DNA of 64,000 bases from HR10 sp964615335 (GCA_964615335.1 CAZTMT010000012.1:1-64000), one strand, 5' to 3'. Counted from the stretch's first letter, positions 8,649 through 16,920 are shown. Program-made: numbers and translations. Notes: generated by a model not told the origin, from the letters alone.

Positions 8649-9353
8649 TCAGAGGTGGGAGAACTCATCCGGCTCCTCCGAGCGCCGAGGCGCCAGTTGT
8701 CGGCGCAGCACCTCGCGAGCCAGATCGCGCCCGGCCAGACCGAAGGCGATCGCCAGCGCCAGCGTCACCCCTCCGAAGAAGATGGAGAAAGCCGCGACGA
8801 CAATATGAGCCGCCAGCGCCAACTGCTCCAGGGCCATGGCCAAAGCGAGGGCGACAATGAGGAGGCGCACGCCGCCGGCCAGAAGGCGCGCCGAAGCCAT
8901 CTGCGCATTGACGGCGGCCAAAAGCACGGCCCGCGCCAGGAAGTTGGACAGCAGCACTCCCGCTCCAAGGACCAGAAGTGCCGCCAGGACGCGCGGAATA
9001 TAGCCCAGAATCGCCGCCAGCGCGCGATCCACAAGGGCGATCTCCAGCGAATGCAGCCCCACGGCCAGAAAGAGCAGGAGAAAGATCCAGAAGAAGGCGC
9101 TCGCCACAAGATGCGACGGAGCGCGCCGGATCTCCGCTCGGCGCAAGATCGGCGTGATCCCCATCTGATCGCACCAGCGGTCAAAGCGCACGGCCCGCAG
9201 AGCCCGCCTCAGAAGGGATCGCACCAGGGCCGCGACAATCCCTCCGAAAAGAACCAGAATGAGCATTGCCAGCATATTCGGCAAAAAGGCGAGCGCGCGA
9301 TCCTGAAGACGCTCCAGCGTCCCTGTCACAGTGATCTTCAAGGCCTCAAACAT
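8649..9353 (-). CDS. Membrane protein with conserved TM-helix repeats (mechanosensitive-channel-like)
   Basis: A 234-aa integral membrane protein. It has an amphipathic N-terminus, a first membrane helix (about residues 24-46) and four further hydrophobic segments with the repeated pattern VLxLGAGxLLxNxLARAV and GGVTLALAIAFGLAGRDLA. This matches the TM_helix repeat family found alone or N-terminal to MscS channels (CmpX-like). The MscS beta domain is absent, so gating by tension is not shown. It is convergent with the AI-2E gene. The start ATG 9353 is preceded by GGAGGATATG-like sequence. Confidence 0.75.
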   Translation of the reverse strand: MFEALKITVTGTLERLQDRALAFLPNMLAMLILVLFGGIVAALVRSLLRRALRAVRFDRWCDQMGITPILRRAEIRRAPSHLVASAFFWIFLLLFLAVGLHSLEIALVDRALAAILGYIPRVLAALLVLGAGVLLSNFLARAVLLAAVNAQMASARLLAGGVRLLIVALALAMALEQLALAAHIVVAAFSIFFGGVTLALAIAFGLAGRDLAREVLRRQLAPRRSEEPDEFSHL

Positions 9354-9426
9354 ATCCTCCCTCCCGATACTCCGAGCGATCCGCCGATCGCTCGGGACTC
9401 ATCTCTTGGGGCGCGGACGGCTGTGG

Positions 9427-10704
9427 TCACCGTCCGCCCTCCTCCCTCTTTTGGGGAGGACTTTCCCATTTTTGGACCACATAGGGCTTTTGCTCTTCGA
9501 ACCGAAGGCATAAATTCTCGATCACGGCCTCGACCTCCTCGGCTGTGCTCTCGGCCGTCTCCAGGACGAAGGAGGCTGTGCGCCCCAGATAAAGCGGCAC
9601 CAGAGCCTGTAGCAGGTGATCGCGATGAATCACACACCAATGGAAGGCCAGGGCGAAGTCATAGATGACCGAAACCCAGACCTCCGCCGGGAAGTGAAAG
9701 GCCGTCTCGCTCGATCGGGCGATGTGCGTGACAGCCCGAAAGGTGGGCGGCGAGAGGACCTTCTGCCAGAGGTCCTGTAGCTCTTCGGCGCCCAGGCGAA
9801 AGGCATGGATCATGCGTTCGACGTTCACGCGGATAGGCTCCAATCCCACCTCATACTCCAATCCGAAGAGGGGCACGGGCTCCGATCCGCGCACTCGCGA
9901 CCAGATCGGATAATGCGCCTCCATGAGATCGAGAACCGATCCGACGACCTGCACGAGCATGCCCACGAGGTCCGCCCCCGGATCCTTGGCATCGTGAATC
10001 TTCGCCCCCAGAAAGGCCTGACAGACGCTGTAGCCGCCGACGATCGCCTGTGTGGTCATCCAGATGTCAATGCCAAAGCGCGCGACGTCGGTGTGCCAGA
10101 CATCTTGAGCGAGGTAGTGAGCGGCCAGCCGGCCGGAGAAACCGAAATCTCCCCCGATCGGCTGGCGCACGCGCCGCCCATAGAGGGCGCGCGTGAGGGG
10201 ATACACGATGGAATTGGTGATCGTGCCATCGTATTTGTGGCGGCGATAAAGCGGCGCGACGAAATCGAAGCCTTCCCGGAGGACGGGACCTATGAGCAGA
10301 TCCATCCATTCGGGCGTGATGCTCCGCAAATCGGCATCCACGACGGCGCAGGCGCGCGCGCCTAATCGCACGGCCAGATCAAAGACCAGCCGAAGCGCGC
10401 TCCCTTTGCCCGGCACGCCGTGGTAGGGCATCGTCAGCCGGGGAATGGGATGAAGCGGGTGCGCGGCGAGCACCATCCGGTAATCCCCCAGAGCGGCCTG
10501 GCGCACGACCTCGGGCGTTCCATCCCGGGACCCCCCGTCCGAATTAATAACCACAGCGCGATGCTCGGGGAAGTACTTGGCCAAACCGGCCGTCACGGCT
10601 CGCACGACGTGGCCGATCGTGCGCGCATTGTTGTAGCTCGGAATCCCCACGACGAGATCGGCCCGTTCGACCTCCTGCAAGATTCTTTCGACTTCTTCCC
10701 CCAC
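9427..10704 (-). CDS. Glycosyltransferase, mannosylglycerate-synthase-like (GT-A fold)
   Basis: GT-A glycosyltransferase of 425 aa from the GTG at 10704. The frame stays open to an ATG at 10878, but those 58 extra residues are unlike the family, have no ribosome site and overlap the divergent gene. Motifs are DLVVGIPSYNN (about residues 16-26), VPGKGSALR (97-105), the metal-binding VDADL (122-126), QPIGGDFGFSG and FGIDIWMTTQAI. The order PGKG, DAD, QP(I/L)GG, (F/W)GID and a helical C-terminal half resembles, from memory, Rhodothermus mannosylglycerate synthase and related glucosyl-3-phosphoglycerate synthases. Production of a compatible solute is therefore plausible; donor and acceptor are inference. 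Confidence 0.75.
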   Translation of the reverse strand: MGEEVERILQEVERADLVVGIPSYNNARTIGHVVRAVTAGLAKYFPEHRAVVINSDGGSRDGTPEVVRQAALGDYRMVLAAHPLHPIPRLTMPYHGVPGKGSALRLVFDLAVRLGARACAVVDADLRSITPEWMDLLIGPVLREGFDFVAPLYRRHKYDGTITNSIVYPLTRALYGRRVRQPIGGDFGFSGRLAAHYLAQDVWHTDVARFGIDIWMTTQAIVGGYSVCQAFLGAKIHDAKDPGADLVGMLVQVVGSVLDLMEAHYPIWSRVRGSEPVPLFGLEYEVGLEPIRVNVERMIHAFRLGAEELQDLWQKVLSPPTFRAVTHIARSSETAFHFPAEVWVSVIYDFALAFHWCVIHRDHLLQALVPLYLGRTASFVLETAESTAEEVEAVIENLCLRFEEQKPYVVQKWESPPQKREEGGR

Positions 10705-10876
10705 AGGTCTCTCTCGAACCTCCGGGATCTCGCTCACACCGTGGGGCAGTGTATCACACCCGGTCTCGGCATTTCCAGACGCTGTCTCCTGTGAGTGACA
10801 CTCCTTCTCTCGGCACGAGCTTTCCGAAGTTGGTAAAATTGAGGCCGACGGCACTATTTGGGGGAGGACGCACGGC

Positions 10877-11287
10877 ATGGATCTGACCGAACGAAGGGAA
10901 CGGGGACGCCGCCTCCTGGAGGAGATGCTCGGCGCGGAATCGGCGGAACGGGTGCGCCAGACGTGGCGTCATCTCTCGCCCGATTTCGAGCAGTACGTCC
11001 TGGAATTCCTCGCCGGGGAGATCTGGACCCGCCCTGGACTGGAGCGCAAGATCAAAAGCCTGGTGACGATCGCTGCGCTGGCGGCTCTGGGACGGCCTCA
11101 GGCTCTGGAGTTGAACATCCGCATGGCCCTGTGCAACGGAGCGACCGAACGCGAGATTCTGGAAACGCTTCTGCATATCGCTCCCTATGCGGGATTTCCG
11201 GCCTGCTGGGAGGGCCTGAGCATCGCGCACCGGGTCTTCGCCGAGCATGGGAGGACTTCTGAAGAGGCTTCCAGGTCCGGACCATGA
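10877..11287 (+). CDS. Carboxymuconolactone decarboxylase (CMD) family protein
   Basis: A 136-residue all-helical protein of the CMD/AhpD-like family. The core is FEQYVLEFLAGEIWTRPGL, then RKIKSLVTIAALAALGR and ELNIRMALCNGATEREILE. The AhpD CxxC redox pair is missing, so peroxidase-partner activity is unlikely. The PcaC-type decarboxylase role is not supported either, since no protocatechuate genes are nearby. GGGGGAGG precedes the ATG. The gene overlaps queG by four bases (ATGA), so it is the first gene of a CMD-queG-DUF2238 run, perhaps continuing to lpxD. Confidence 0.8.
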   Translation: MDLTERRERGRRLLEEMLGAESAERVRQTWRHLSPDFEQYVLEFLAGEIWTRPGLERKIKSLVTIAALAALGRPQALELNIRMALCNGATEREILETLLHIAPYAGFPACWEGLSIAHRVFAEHGRTSEEASRSGP

Positions 11288-12453
11288 CGCTCGAACAGCT
11301 CACGCGCGAAGTCAAACGGCGCGCTCGCGCTCTGGGCTTTCACGGCGTGGGCGTCACGACGGCTCATCCTCTGCTGGAGGACCAGACGCGCTATCATCGC
11401 TGGCTCGCGCAGGGGCAGGTGGCCGATCTGCTCTACATGCGCACAAGCGCCGAGCTGCGCGCCCATCCGATGCGGGTATGGCCCGAAGTCCGAACGATCC
11501 TCGTGCTCGCGGTGAATTACTACAGCGGTGATTTCGACCCCGTCCCGCGCGGATATGGACGCATCGCCCGCTACGCCTGGGGACGCGATTACCACGAGGT
11601 CATCCCCGCGCGGCTTCGCCAGCTTGTCGGGGAGATCCAGCAGCTTGTCGGAAGGCCGATTCCCGCCCGCTGCTTCACCGATGCCGTTCCCCTTCTGGAG
11701 CGCGCGCTGGCGCGTCGCGCCGGACTCGGGCGCATCGGATGGAACGCGTGCCTCATCACGGAAGAGTTCGGATCGTGGGTTTTCCTGAGCGAGATCCTGC
11801 TCCCGCTTGAGCTGGTTCCTGACCCGGAGGAGACGCGCTCCTGCCGGAGCACGTTCGACTGCGCGCGCGCGTGCCCCACAGGGGCTCTGCGCCCCGAGGG
11901 CGTCGTGGATGCGCGCCTGTGCATCTCCTACCACACCATTGAGAACCGCGGCGTGATCCCCAGGGCGCTGCGCCGACAGCTCGGCGACTGGCTCTTCGGC
12001 TGCGACATCTGTCAGCAGGTGTGCCCCCACAATGCGCGTCCTCCGATCACCGACTGGCCTGAATTTCATCCGGAGGCGGGCGTCGGGAAGACGCTGGCCC
12101 TTTCGGAGGTGCTCGCCCTCACTTCGGATGAGGAGTTCCGCGCGCGATTCCGACACACGGCTCTCCGAAGGGCGAAGCGGCGCGGCCTGCTTCGAAACGC
12201 CGCCATCGTCGCCGCCAATACGGGATACGAAGAAGCCATCCCCCTGTTGCGATGCCTCGCCCGGGAGGATCCTGACCCGATCGTGCGCGGACATGCTCTG
12301 TGGGCTCTGAGCGTGCTCGATCCGGTCCGCTCGCGCCCGATCCTGGAAAGCGCGCGTCACGATGAGGACGACGTCGTGCGCCAGGAGGCGGAATGGGCTC
12401 TTGAGGCTGGCGATGAGATCCATCAGCCTTCGACTCTTCCCGAAAGCGCATGA
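11284..12453 (+). CDS. queG: Epoxyqueuosine reductase with C-terminal HEAT repeats
   Basis: QueG reduces epoxyqueuosine to queuosine in tRNA using cobalamin and two [4Fe-4S] clusters, the last step of Q biosynthesis. The N-terminal DUF1730 region, cobalamin-fold segment (RCFTDAVPLLERALARRAGLG), ferredoxin region (about 187-245) and HEAT-like C-terminus (ILESARHDEDD region) are present; 389 aa is normal. The second cysteine set (FGCDICQQVCPHN) is canonical. The first reads CRSTFDCARACP (187-198): the usual C-x2-C-x2-C-x3-C pattern has Thr190 where the second Cys should be. It overlaps its neighbours on both sides. Confidence 0.92.
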   Translation: MTLEQLTREVKRRARALGFHGVGVTTAHPLLEDQTRYHRWLAQGQVADLLYMRTSAELRAHPMRVWPEVRTILVLAVNYYSGDFDPVPRGYGRIARYAWGRDYHEVIPARLRQLVGEIQQLVGRPIPARCFTDAVPLLERALARRAGLGRIGWNACLITEEFGSWVFLSEILLPLELVPDPEETRSCRSTFDCARACPTGALRPEGVVDARLCISYHTIENRGVIPRALRRQLGDWLFGCDICQQVCPHNARPPITDWPEFHPEAGVGKTLALSEVLALTSDEEFRARFRHTALRRAKRRGLLRNAAIVAANTGYEEAIPLLRCLAREDPDPIVRGHALWALSVLDPVRSRPILESARHDEDDVVRQEAEWALEAGDEIHQPSTLPESA

Positions 12454-13090
12454 GCATCTCCGGCGCAGTCACACGGGCTCTGTGCGCGCCGGACACATCC
12501 TGTGGATCAGCGCTTTTCTTGTGGCCGTCGCCTTCTTCCTGCTCAAGCTCGCCTATACGCGCTGGCTCCCCGGAACGCTGCTCACGCTGGGGCTTCTGGC
12601 GATCGGCTCGATGTACATCGGGCGGGTCTGGAAGGCCCGCGTCCCGTGGTGGGTTCTCGGAGCGCTCTTTCTGGCCGTTCAGGTGGATCTGCTGGGGAAT
12701 CACTTCCACATGTACGGGCGAGAGTTCGGCCCGGTCCAGTATGACGAATTCGCGCACATGAGCGGATCTGCGCTGAGCGTGCCAGCCTTCATCTGGGCGC
12801 TTCAGGAGATCATGCGGCGGCGCGGGATCTCTCTGACGCGCCCGTGGATCGGGGTGCTGGCCGTCTCGATCAGCTTCTCGATCGCAGCGATCTACGAGAT
12901 CATCGAGCTGTGGGATGAGCTGTACTTCGGCGGCCGACGCATCTGGAGCCCCCACGATTGCCCGAACGACTTGCAGTGGGACCTGGGCGGCAAGATCCTC
13001 GGAGCGCTCCTCACGCTGTGGCTCTGGAGAGAGCGCGCGCTTCGCTCCCCCACGGCGAGCCAGGATCTGCACGGCCTCTCCCGGCCGTAG
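12413..13090 (+). CDS. DUF2238 family integral membrane protein (YjdF-like)
   Basis: A 225-aa membrane protein of the DUF2238 family, function unknown. Six or so hydrophobic helices are visible. Conserved polar residues typical of the family are LLGNHFHMYG, YDEFAHMSGSAL, IYEIIELWDE and NDLQWDLGG, concentrated at helix ends. The start at 12413 has GAGG six bases upstream and overlaps queG by 41 bp; a longer frame opens at 12362. Translational coupling to queG is likely. It lies 26 bp upstream of lpxD. Confidence 0.8.
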   Translation: MRSISLRLFPKAHEHLRRSHTGSVRAGHILWISAFLVAVAFFLLKLAYTRWLPGTLLTLGLLAIGSMYIGRVWKARVPWWVLGALFLAVQVDLLGNHFHMYGREFGPVQYDEFAHMSGSALSVPAFIWALQEIMRRRGISLTRPWIGVLAVSISFSIAAIYEIIELWDELYFGGRRIWSPHDCPNDLQWDLGGKILGALLTLWLWRERALRSPTASQDLHGLSRP

Positions 13091-13116
13091 CCCGTGCCTT
13101 GAAGGAGAAACCACGT

Positions 13117-14175
13117 ATGCGGAAGACAGCTCATGAGATCGCCGAGCTTGTGAGAGGTCGTCTTCTGGGCGATCCCGCCCGAGAGATCACCGGCGTCGCG
13201 AGCCTACAGGAGGCGACCGAAACCGAGGTCGCCTTTGTGGAATCGGCCGCGCACCGGGAGGTGGCCGAGCACTCGCAGGCCGGATGCCTCATTGTCCCAG
13301 AGGGCCTCCACATTCCGAACAAGACGCTCATTGAGGTCGCGCATCCGCGCCGCGCGTTCGCCGAAGTCGTGCTTGTGTTTCATCCCCCTCGGAGACCGAC
13401 GCCCGGCATCCACCCGACGGCCATTGTGGGCGAGGACGTGGTCCTGGGTGAAGGGGTGAGCATCGGTCCCTATGCCGTGCTGGAGTCAGAAGTCCGCATC
13501 GGTGCGCGTGTGCAGATCGGCGCGCACGTCTGCATCGGCGCCCGCAGCTCCGTGGGCGACGACTCGATCCTGCATCCCCATGTGACGATCTATCCGGACG
13601 TGCACATCGGCGCGCGCGTCATCATCCACAGCGGGAGCGTCATCGGGAGCGACGGATTCGGCTACTTCCTCGTCGAAGAACGCTATGAGAAGTTCCCGCA
13701 GGTGGGAACGGTGATCATCGAGGATGATGTGGAGATCGGAGCCAACGTCTGCATTGATCGAGGGACACTGGGGCCCACGCGCATCGGCCGCGGCGTGAAG
13801 ATAGATAATCTCGTCCAGATCGCGCACAACGTGACGATCGAAGCCGACACGGTGATCGCCGCGCAGGCGGGGATTGCTGGCAGTTCCTACATCGAGCGCG
13901 GCGTTCAGATCGGGGGACAGGTCGGCATCGCTGATCACGTCCGCATCGGACGCGGGGCCATCCTCGGAGCGCAAGCCGGGATCCCTTCGGGCAAAAAGAT
14001 TCGCGCCGGGGAATTCGTCTGGGGCACGCCGGCGCGCCCGATGCGCGAGTTCAAGCAACAATATGCGCACCTGACGCGCCTGCCCCATCTTCGGCAACAG
14101 GTCGCGGCGCTGAGCGAACACGTGGAAGCCCTTCGCCATCTCCTCTTGAAGGAACGGACTCGCGAGACGCCCTGA
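13117..14175 (+). CDS. lpxD: UDP-3-O-(3-hydroxyacyl)glucosamine N-acyltransferase
   Basis: LpxD adds the second hydroxyacyl chain to UDP-acyl-glucosamine from acyl-ACP, the third step of lipid A synthesis. It is 352 aa from ATG 13117 (AAGGAG upstream). It has the N-terminal uridine-binding domain (IAELVRGRLLGDP, FVESAAHREVAEHS) and a long left-handed beta-helix of isoleucine-rich hexapeptide repeats (about residues 100-300). The catalytic His lies in VQIAHNVTIEADTVIAAQAG, and the C-terminus is a coiled coil (QQVAALSEHVEALRHLL). It implies an LPS-bearing outer membrane. Other lpx genes are not in the window. Confidence 0.95.
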   Translation: MRKTAHEIAELVRGRLLGDPAREITGVASLQEATETEVAFVESAAHREVAEHSQAGCLIVPEGLHIPNKTLIEVAHPRRAFAEVVLVFHPPRRPTPGIHPTAIVGEDVVLGEGVSIGPYAVLESEVRIGARVQIGAHVCIGARSSVGDDSILHPHVTIYPDVHIGARVIIHSGSVIGSDGFGYFLVEERYEKFPQVGTVIIEDDVEIGANVCIDRGTLGPTRIGRGVKIDNLVQIAHNVTIEADTVIAAQAGIAGSSYIERGVQIGGQVGIADHVRIGRGAILGAQAGIPSGKKIRAGEFVWGTPARPMREFKQQYAHLTRLPHLRQQVAALSEHVEALRHLLLKERTRETP

Positions 14176-14190
14176 GCAGACCGGCCGCCC

Positions 14191-14772
14191 TCAGAGGCGG
14201 CTCATCGTGAGGCGCATGAGATAGGCGACCAGGCTCGGAGTGAGATAGGCTTCGATCACCGCGGCCAGAGTCAGCAGTCCATAGGCCGCCAGGATCCACC
14301 GACCATAGGTGCGCGCTTCCCGAACCCAATCCATCCGAAGGCCCCGCACCACCTGCGCGACCCGAAACGCCAGATGAACGCCCAGAGCCCCGACCAGAGC
14401 GAAGGCCGTCAGCTCCGGAATCCCATGCGGCAGAAGCGCCGCCAGCACGACGACAGCAGGCGTCCCCTGCATCTGGGAGATCTGCGCCAGAAGGCCGATC
14501 ATGTACCCGATCAGCAGCATCTCAGCCGCCGAGAGCACTCCCCCCGTCAGAATCCCCAGGATGAGCACCAGGAAGACGCGCGTGTTGTTTGTGAAGATGA
14601 TGCGAAAGGTATGCTCCCCGCGAATGCTTTGCATGATCGTGATCGAAGCATGAACGTCTCGCTCCGGAAGAGAACGCTCCGGAAACGGGGCCATGAGTCC
14701 AAAGCCCAGACCCAGCAGGAGACCGCAGGCCATAAGACCAAGACCGAGAAGCACCCACCTTCTGTTGATCAT
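14191..14772 (-). CDS. Stage II sporulation protein M-like (SpoIIM/DUF95) membrane protein
   Basis: A 193-aa polytopic membrane protein of the SpoIIM/DUF95 family. The diagnostic PHGIPELTAF motif lies in the middle, preceded by NNTRVFLVLILGILTGG and followed by two hydrophobic helices. Family members occur widely outside spore formers, often next to MoxR/VWA genes, and their role is unclear. ATG 14772 is chosen because AAGGAG lies 11 bases upstream; the frame opens at 14859. It is convergent with lpxD, with a 15-bp gap. Confidence 0.8.
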   Translation of the reverse strand: MINRRWVLLGLGLMACGLLLGLGFGLMAPFPERSLPERDVHASITIMQSIRGEHTFRIIFTNNTRVFLVLILGILTGGVLSAAEMLLIGYMIGLLAQISQMQGTPAVVVLAALLPHGIPELTAFALVGALGVHLAFRVAQVVRGLRMDWVREARTYGRWILAAYGLLTLAAVIEAYLTPSLVAYLMRLTMSRL

Positions 14773-14917
14773 TCCCCTCTTGACTCCTTCGAGCCTGTCT
14801 CTCCGAACCGACGCGAGTATATCGGGGGAGTCTCCCGACGTCAAGGCAGCCCTCGGCAACGCTCTCGGGATCGGACTTTGCGGCGCCTCATCTGAAGCGC
14901 CTGCGGGACTCCGGGCG

Positions 14918-14947
14918 TTTACAAAGCGAGCCGCACTCGGCTACACT
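14918..14947 (+). promoter_or_regulatory. Promoter of the secreted amidohydrolase gene
   Basis: TTTACA (14918-14923), 18-nt spacer, TACACT (14942-14947). The GGAGG ribosome site follows at 14964-14968. Confidence 0.5.
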
Positions 14948-14975
14948 ACGTGCCGACCTCCGAGGAGGCTTGAAG

Positions 14976-16655
14976 ATGCGGAGAGCGATGATGCTTCTTT
15001 CGATTCTCGCCATGACGTATCTGGGCCGCTCGCACACAAGCGCCGATCTTGTCGTGCTTGGGGCTAAGGTCTGGACAGGCGATTTGCGTCAGCCCTGGGC
15101 GGAAGCTCTGGCCATCAGCCGAGAGCACATCCTGGCCGTTGGCTCAACCGAAGAGATTCGCGCGCTCATAGGGTCCCGGACGCAGGTCCTTGAGGTGAAA
15201 GGAGGGCTCGTGCTTCCCGGCTTCATTGACAATCACACCCATTTCCTGAACGGCGGCTTTCAGCTTCTCAGCGTGGATCTGCGCGACGCGCGCGATCCGC
15301 AAGAGTTCGCCCGACGTATCGCCGAGCGAGCGAAAACCCTCCCGCCGGGGCGCTGGATCACCGGCGGGAACTGGGATCACGAGCTGTGGCCCGGAGCGCC
15401 TCTGCCGCGCAAGGAATGGATTGACCCGTACACGCCGCGCACACCTGTTTTCGTCACGCGACTGGATGGCCACATGGGTCTGGCCAATAGCCTCGCTCTG
15501 CAACAGGCGGGCATCACGCGCGAGACGCCGGACCCTCCAGGAGGAACCATCGTGCGCGACCCCCGCACGGGAGAGCCGACGGGCATCCTCAAGGATGCAG
15601 CCATGTCGCTTGTCTACCGGGTGATTCCCGAGCCGAGCGATCGAGAATATGATGAAGCGCTTCGCGCCGCGTTGCGCGAGGCCGCTCGCTTCGGCGTGAC
15701 CTCGATTCAGGATATCACCGAGTGGGACCACTGGCCGGTCTATCGGCGAGCGCACCAGAGAGGAGAATTAACCGTGCGCGTGTACATGCGCACGCCGATC
15801 ACCCAGTGGGAACGCCAGCGCGAAGTGATCGCTCGCGAAGGTGCTGGAGATGACTGGGTGCGCTGGGGCGGCTTCAAAGGCTTCGTGGATGGGTCGCTGG
15901 GCTCCTCGACGGCTCTCTTCTTCGAACCCTATACGGACGCTCCGCACACCCGCGGTTTACTTCACAGCCAGATGTTCCCCGAGGGCATCATGAAGCAGCG
16001 GATTGCGGCGGCCGATCGCGCCGGCTTTCAGTGCTCCATTCATGCGATCGGAGACAAGGCCAATGCCCTGCTCCTGGATATCTTCGAAGAGGTGCGGCGC
16101 GAGAACGGTCCGCGCGATCGGCGCTTTCGCATCGAGCACGCGCAACATCTTCGGCCCGAGGACATCCCGCGCATGGCGCGGCTGGGTGTCATCGCCTCCA
16201 TGCAGCCCTATCACGCCATTGATGATGGACGATGGGCCGAAAAGCGCATCGGGCGCGAGCGCTGCCGCACAACCTACGCGTTCCGCTCGTTGCTGGATGC
16301 GGGCGTGCGGGTGACTTTCGGATCGGATTGGCCGGTCGCTCCGCTGAACCCGCTCCTCGGCATCTACGCCGCCGTGACGCGAAAGACTCTGGATGGCCGG
16401 CATCCCGAGGGCTGGTTCCCCGAGCAGAAGATCACGGTCGAAGAGGCCGTTCGCGCGTACACCCTCTCAGGAGCTTATGCCGAGTTCGCGGAGAAAGTCA
16501 AAGGATCACTGCAAGCGGGTAAACTCGCCGATCTGGTCATCCTCGCTCAGGACATCTTCACCATCCCTGCGGATGAGATCGCTCGAACCGAAGTCCTCTA
16601 CACGATCGTCGGAGGTCGCATCGTCTACGCCCGGTCCAAAGACCGCTCGGCATGA
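14976..16655 (+). CDS. Exported amidohydrolase (YtcJ / N-substituted formamide deformylase-like)
   Basis: A 559-aa metal-dependent amidohydrolase of the amidohydrolase-3 (YtcJ-like) group. ATG 14976 lies seven bases after GGAGG; a TTG at 14970 is an alternative. It starts with a signal peptide (MRRAMMLLSILAMTYLGRS). Metal-site motifs in order are IDNHTHFLNGG, SIHAIGDKAN, RIEHAQHL and FGSDWPVAPLNP. The composite beta-sandwich is formed by the N-terminal VLGAKVWTGD and the C-terminal GKLADLVILAQD. The substrate is unknown; amide or imide compounds are typical. It stands alone, with its own promoter and a strong stem-loop about 90 bp after the stop. Confidence 0.88.
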   Translation: MRRAMMLLSILAMTYLGRSHTSADLVVLGAKVWTGDLRQPWAEALAISREHILAVGSTEEIRALIGSRTQVLEVKGGLVLPGFIDNHTHFLNGGFQLLSVDLRDARDPQEFARRIAERAKTLPPGRWITGGNWDHELWPGAPLPRKEWIDPYTPRTPVFVTRLDGHMGLANSLALQQAGITRETPDPPGGTIVRDPRTGEPTGILKDAAMSLVYRVIPEPSDREYDEALRAALREAARFGVTSIQDITEWDHWPVYRRAHQRGELTVRVYMRTPITQWERQREVIAREGAGDDWVRWGGFKGFVDGSLGSSTALFFEPYTDAPHTRGLLHSQMFPEGIMKQRIAAADRAGFQCSIHAIGDKANALLLDIFEEVRRENGPRDRRFRIEHAQHLRPEDIPRMARLGVIASMQPYHAIDDGRWAEKRIGRERCRTTYAFRSLLDAGVRVTFGSDWPVAPLNPLLGIYAAVTRKTLDGRHPEGWFPEQKITVEEAVRAYTLSGAYAEFAEKVKGSLQAGKLADLVILAQDIFTIPADEIARTEVLYTIVGGRIVYARSKDRSA

Positions 16656-16744
16656 GATCTCACCGGAGACGCTCGGGAAAAGCGAGAGAGAAACCAGCTC
16701 CTCCTCCCCTGGGGAGTCCTGATTCCCTGATCGGGCTCGAGGCG

Positions 16745-16777
16745 GTGTCCTCCCCTTGCGCGGCAAGGGGAGGACAC
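16745..16777. terminator. Perfect 14-bp stem-loop between convergent genes
   Basis: Bases 16745-16758 pair perfectly with 16764-16777 around a 5-nt loop. It lies between the amidohydrolase stop (16655) and the end of the lysine-rich ORFs (16784), which converge on it. No U-tract follows on either strand, so it may stabilise 3' ends or act with Rho rather than as a simple intrinsic terminator. Confidence 0.45.
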
Positions 16778-16783
16778 GCGGAC

Positions 16784-16831
16784 TCACTTCTTTCCGCCCT
16801 TCTTCTTGGTCGCTTTCTTTTTGGCCGGCAT
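16784..16831 (-). CDS. Lysine-rich 15-aa micro-ORF (second part of an H1-tail-like pair)
   Basis: ATG at 16831, TGA at 16784-16786; the product is MPAKKKATKKKGGKK, eight lysines in fifteen residues. It starts two bases after the stop of the preceding lysine-rich ORF, in the -1 frame relative to it. GGAGG lies 12 bases before the ATG, so independent re-initiation is possible. A -1 frameshift in the upstream ORF would instead fuse the two into about 45 residues. Composition resembles the tails of bacterial histone-H1-like DNA-binding proteins. Confidence 0.5.
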   Translation of the reverse strand: MPAKKKATKKKGGKK

Positions 16832-16833
16832 AT

Positions 16834-16920
16834 TTACTTTTTTCCTCCCTTCTTAGTGGCCTTCTTCGCGGCGGTCTTCTTCTTGGCCGCCGTCTTCTTC
16901 GCTGCTGCTTTCTTGGCCAT
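16834..16920 (-). CDS. Histone-H1-tail-like lysine/alanine-rich 28-aa protein
   Basis: ATG at 16920, TAA at 16834-16836. The 28-aa product is 13 Lys, 9 Ala, 3 Thr, 2 Gly and the initiator Met, in repeats of the AAKK(K)TAA type, like the C-terminal tails of bacterial histone-H1-like proteins (HctA/AlgP type). It probably binds DNA or RNA electrostatically. A GGAGAGGGG ribosome site lies just upstream, and a near-perfect promoter about 100 bp upstream suggests high expression. The last codons GGA AAA AAG before the stop form the A AAA AAG slippery heptamer. The standard length cutoff would miss this gene. Confidence 0.6.
   Translation of the reverse strand: MAKKAAAKKTAAKKKTAAKKATKKGGKK
16837..16843 (-). 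promoter_or_regulatory. Candidate -1 frameshift heptamer A AAA AAG
   Basis: The last base of a GGA codon plus AAA AAG form A AAA AAG in the correct X XXY YYZ phase, as in E. coli dnaX, immediately followed by the TAA stop. A -1 slip would read on as GTA AAT ATG and enter the downstream lysine-rich frame. An SD-like GGAGG overlaps the 5' end of the heptamer. Confidence 0.4.
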
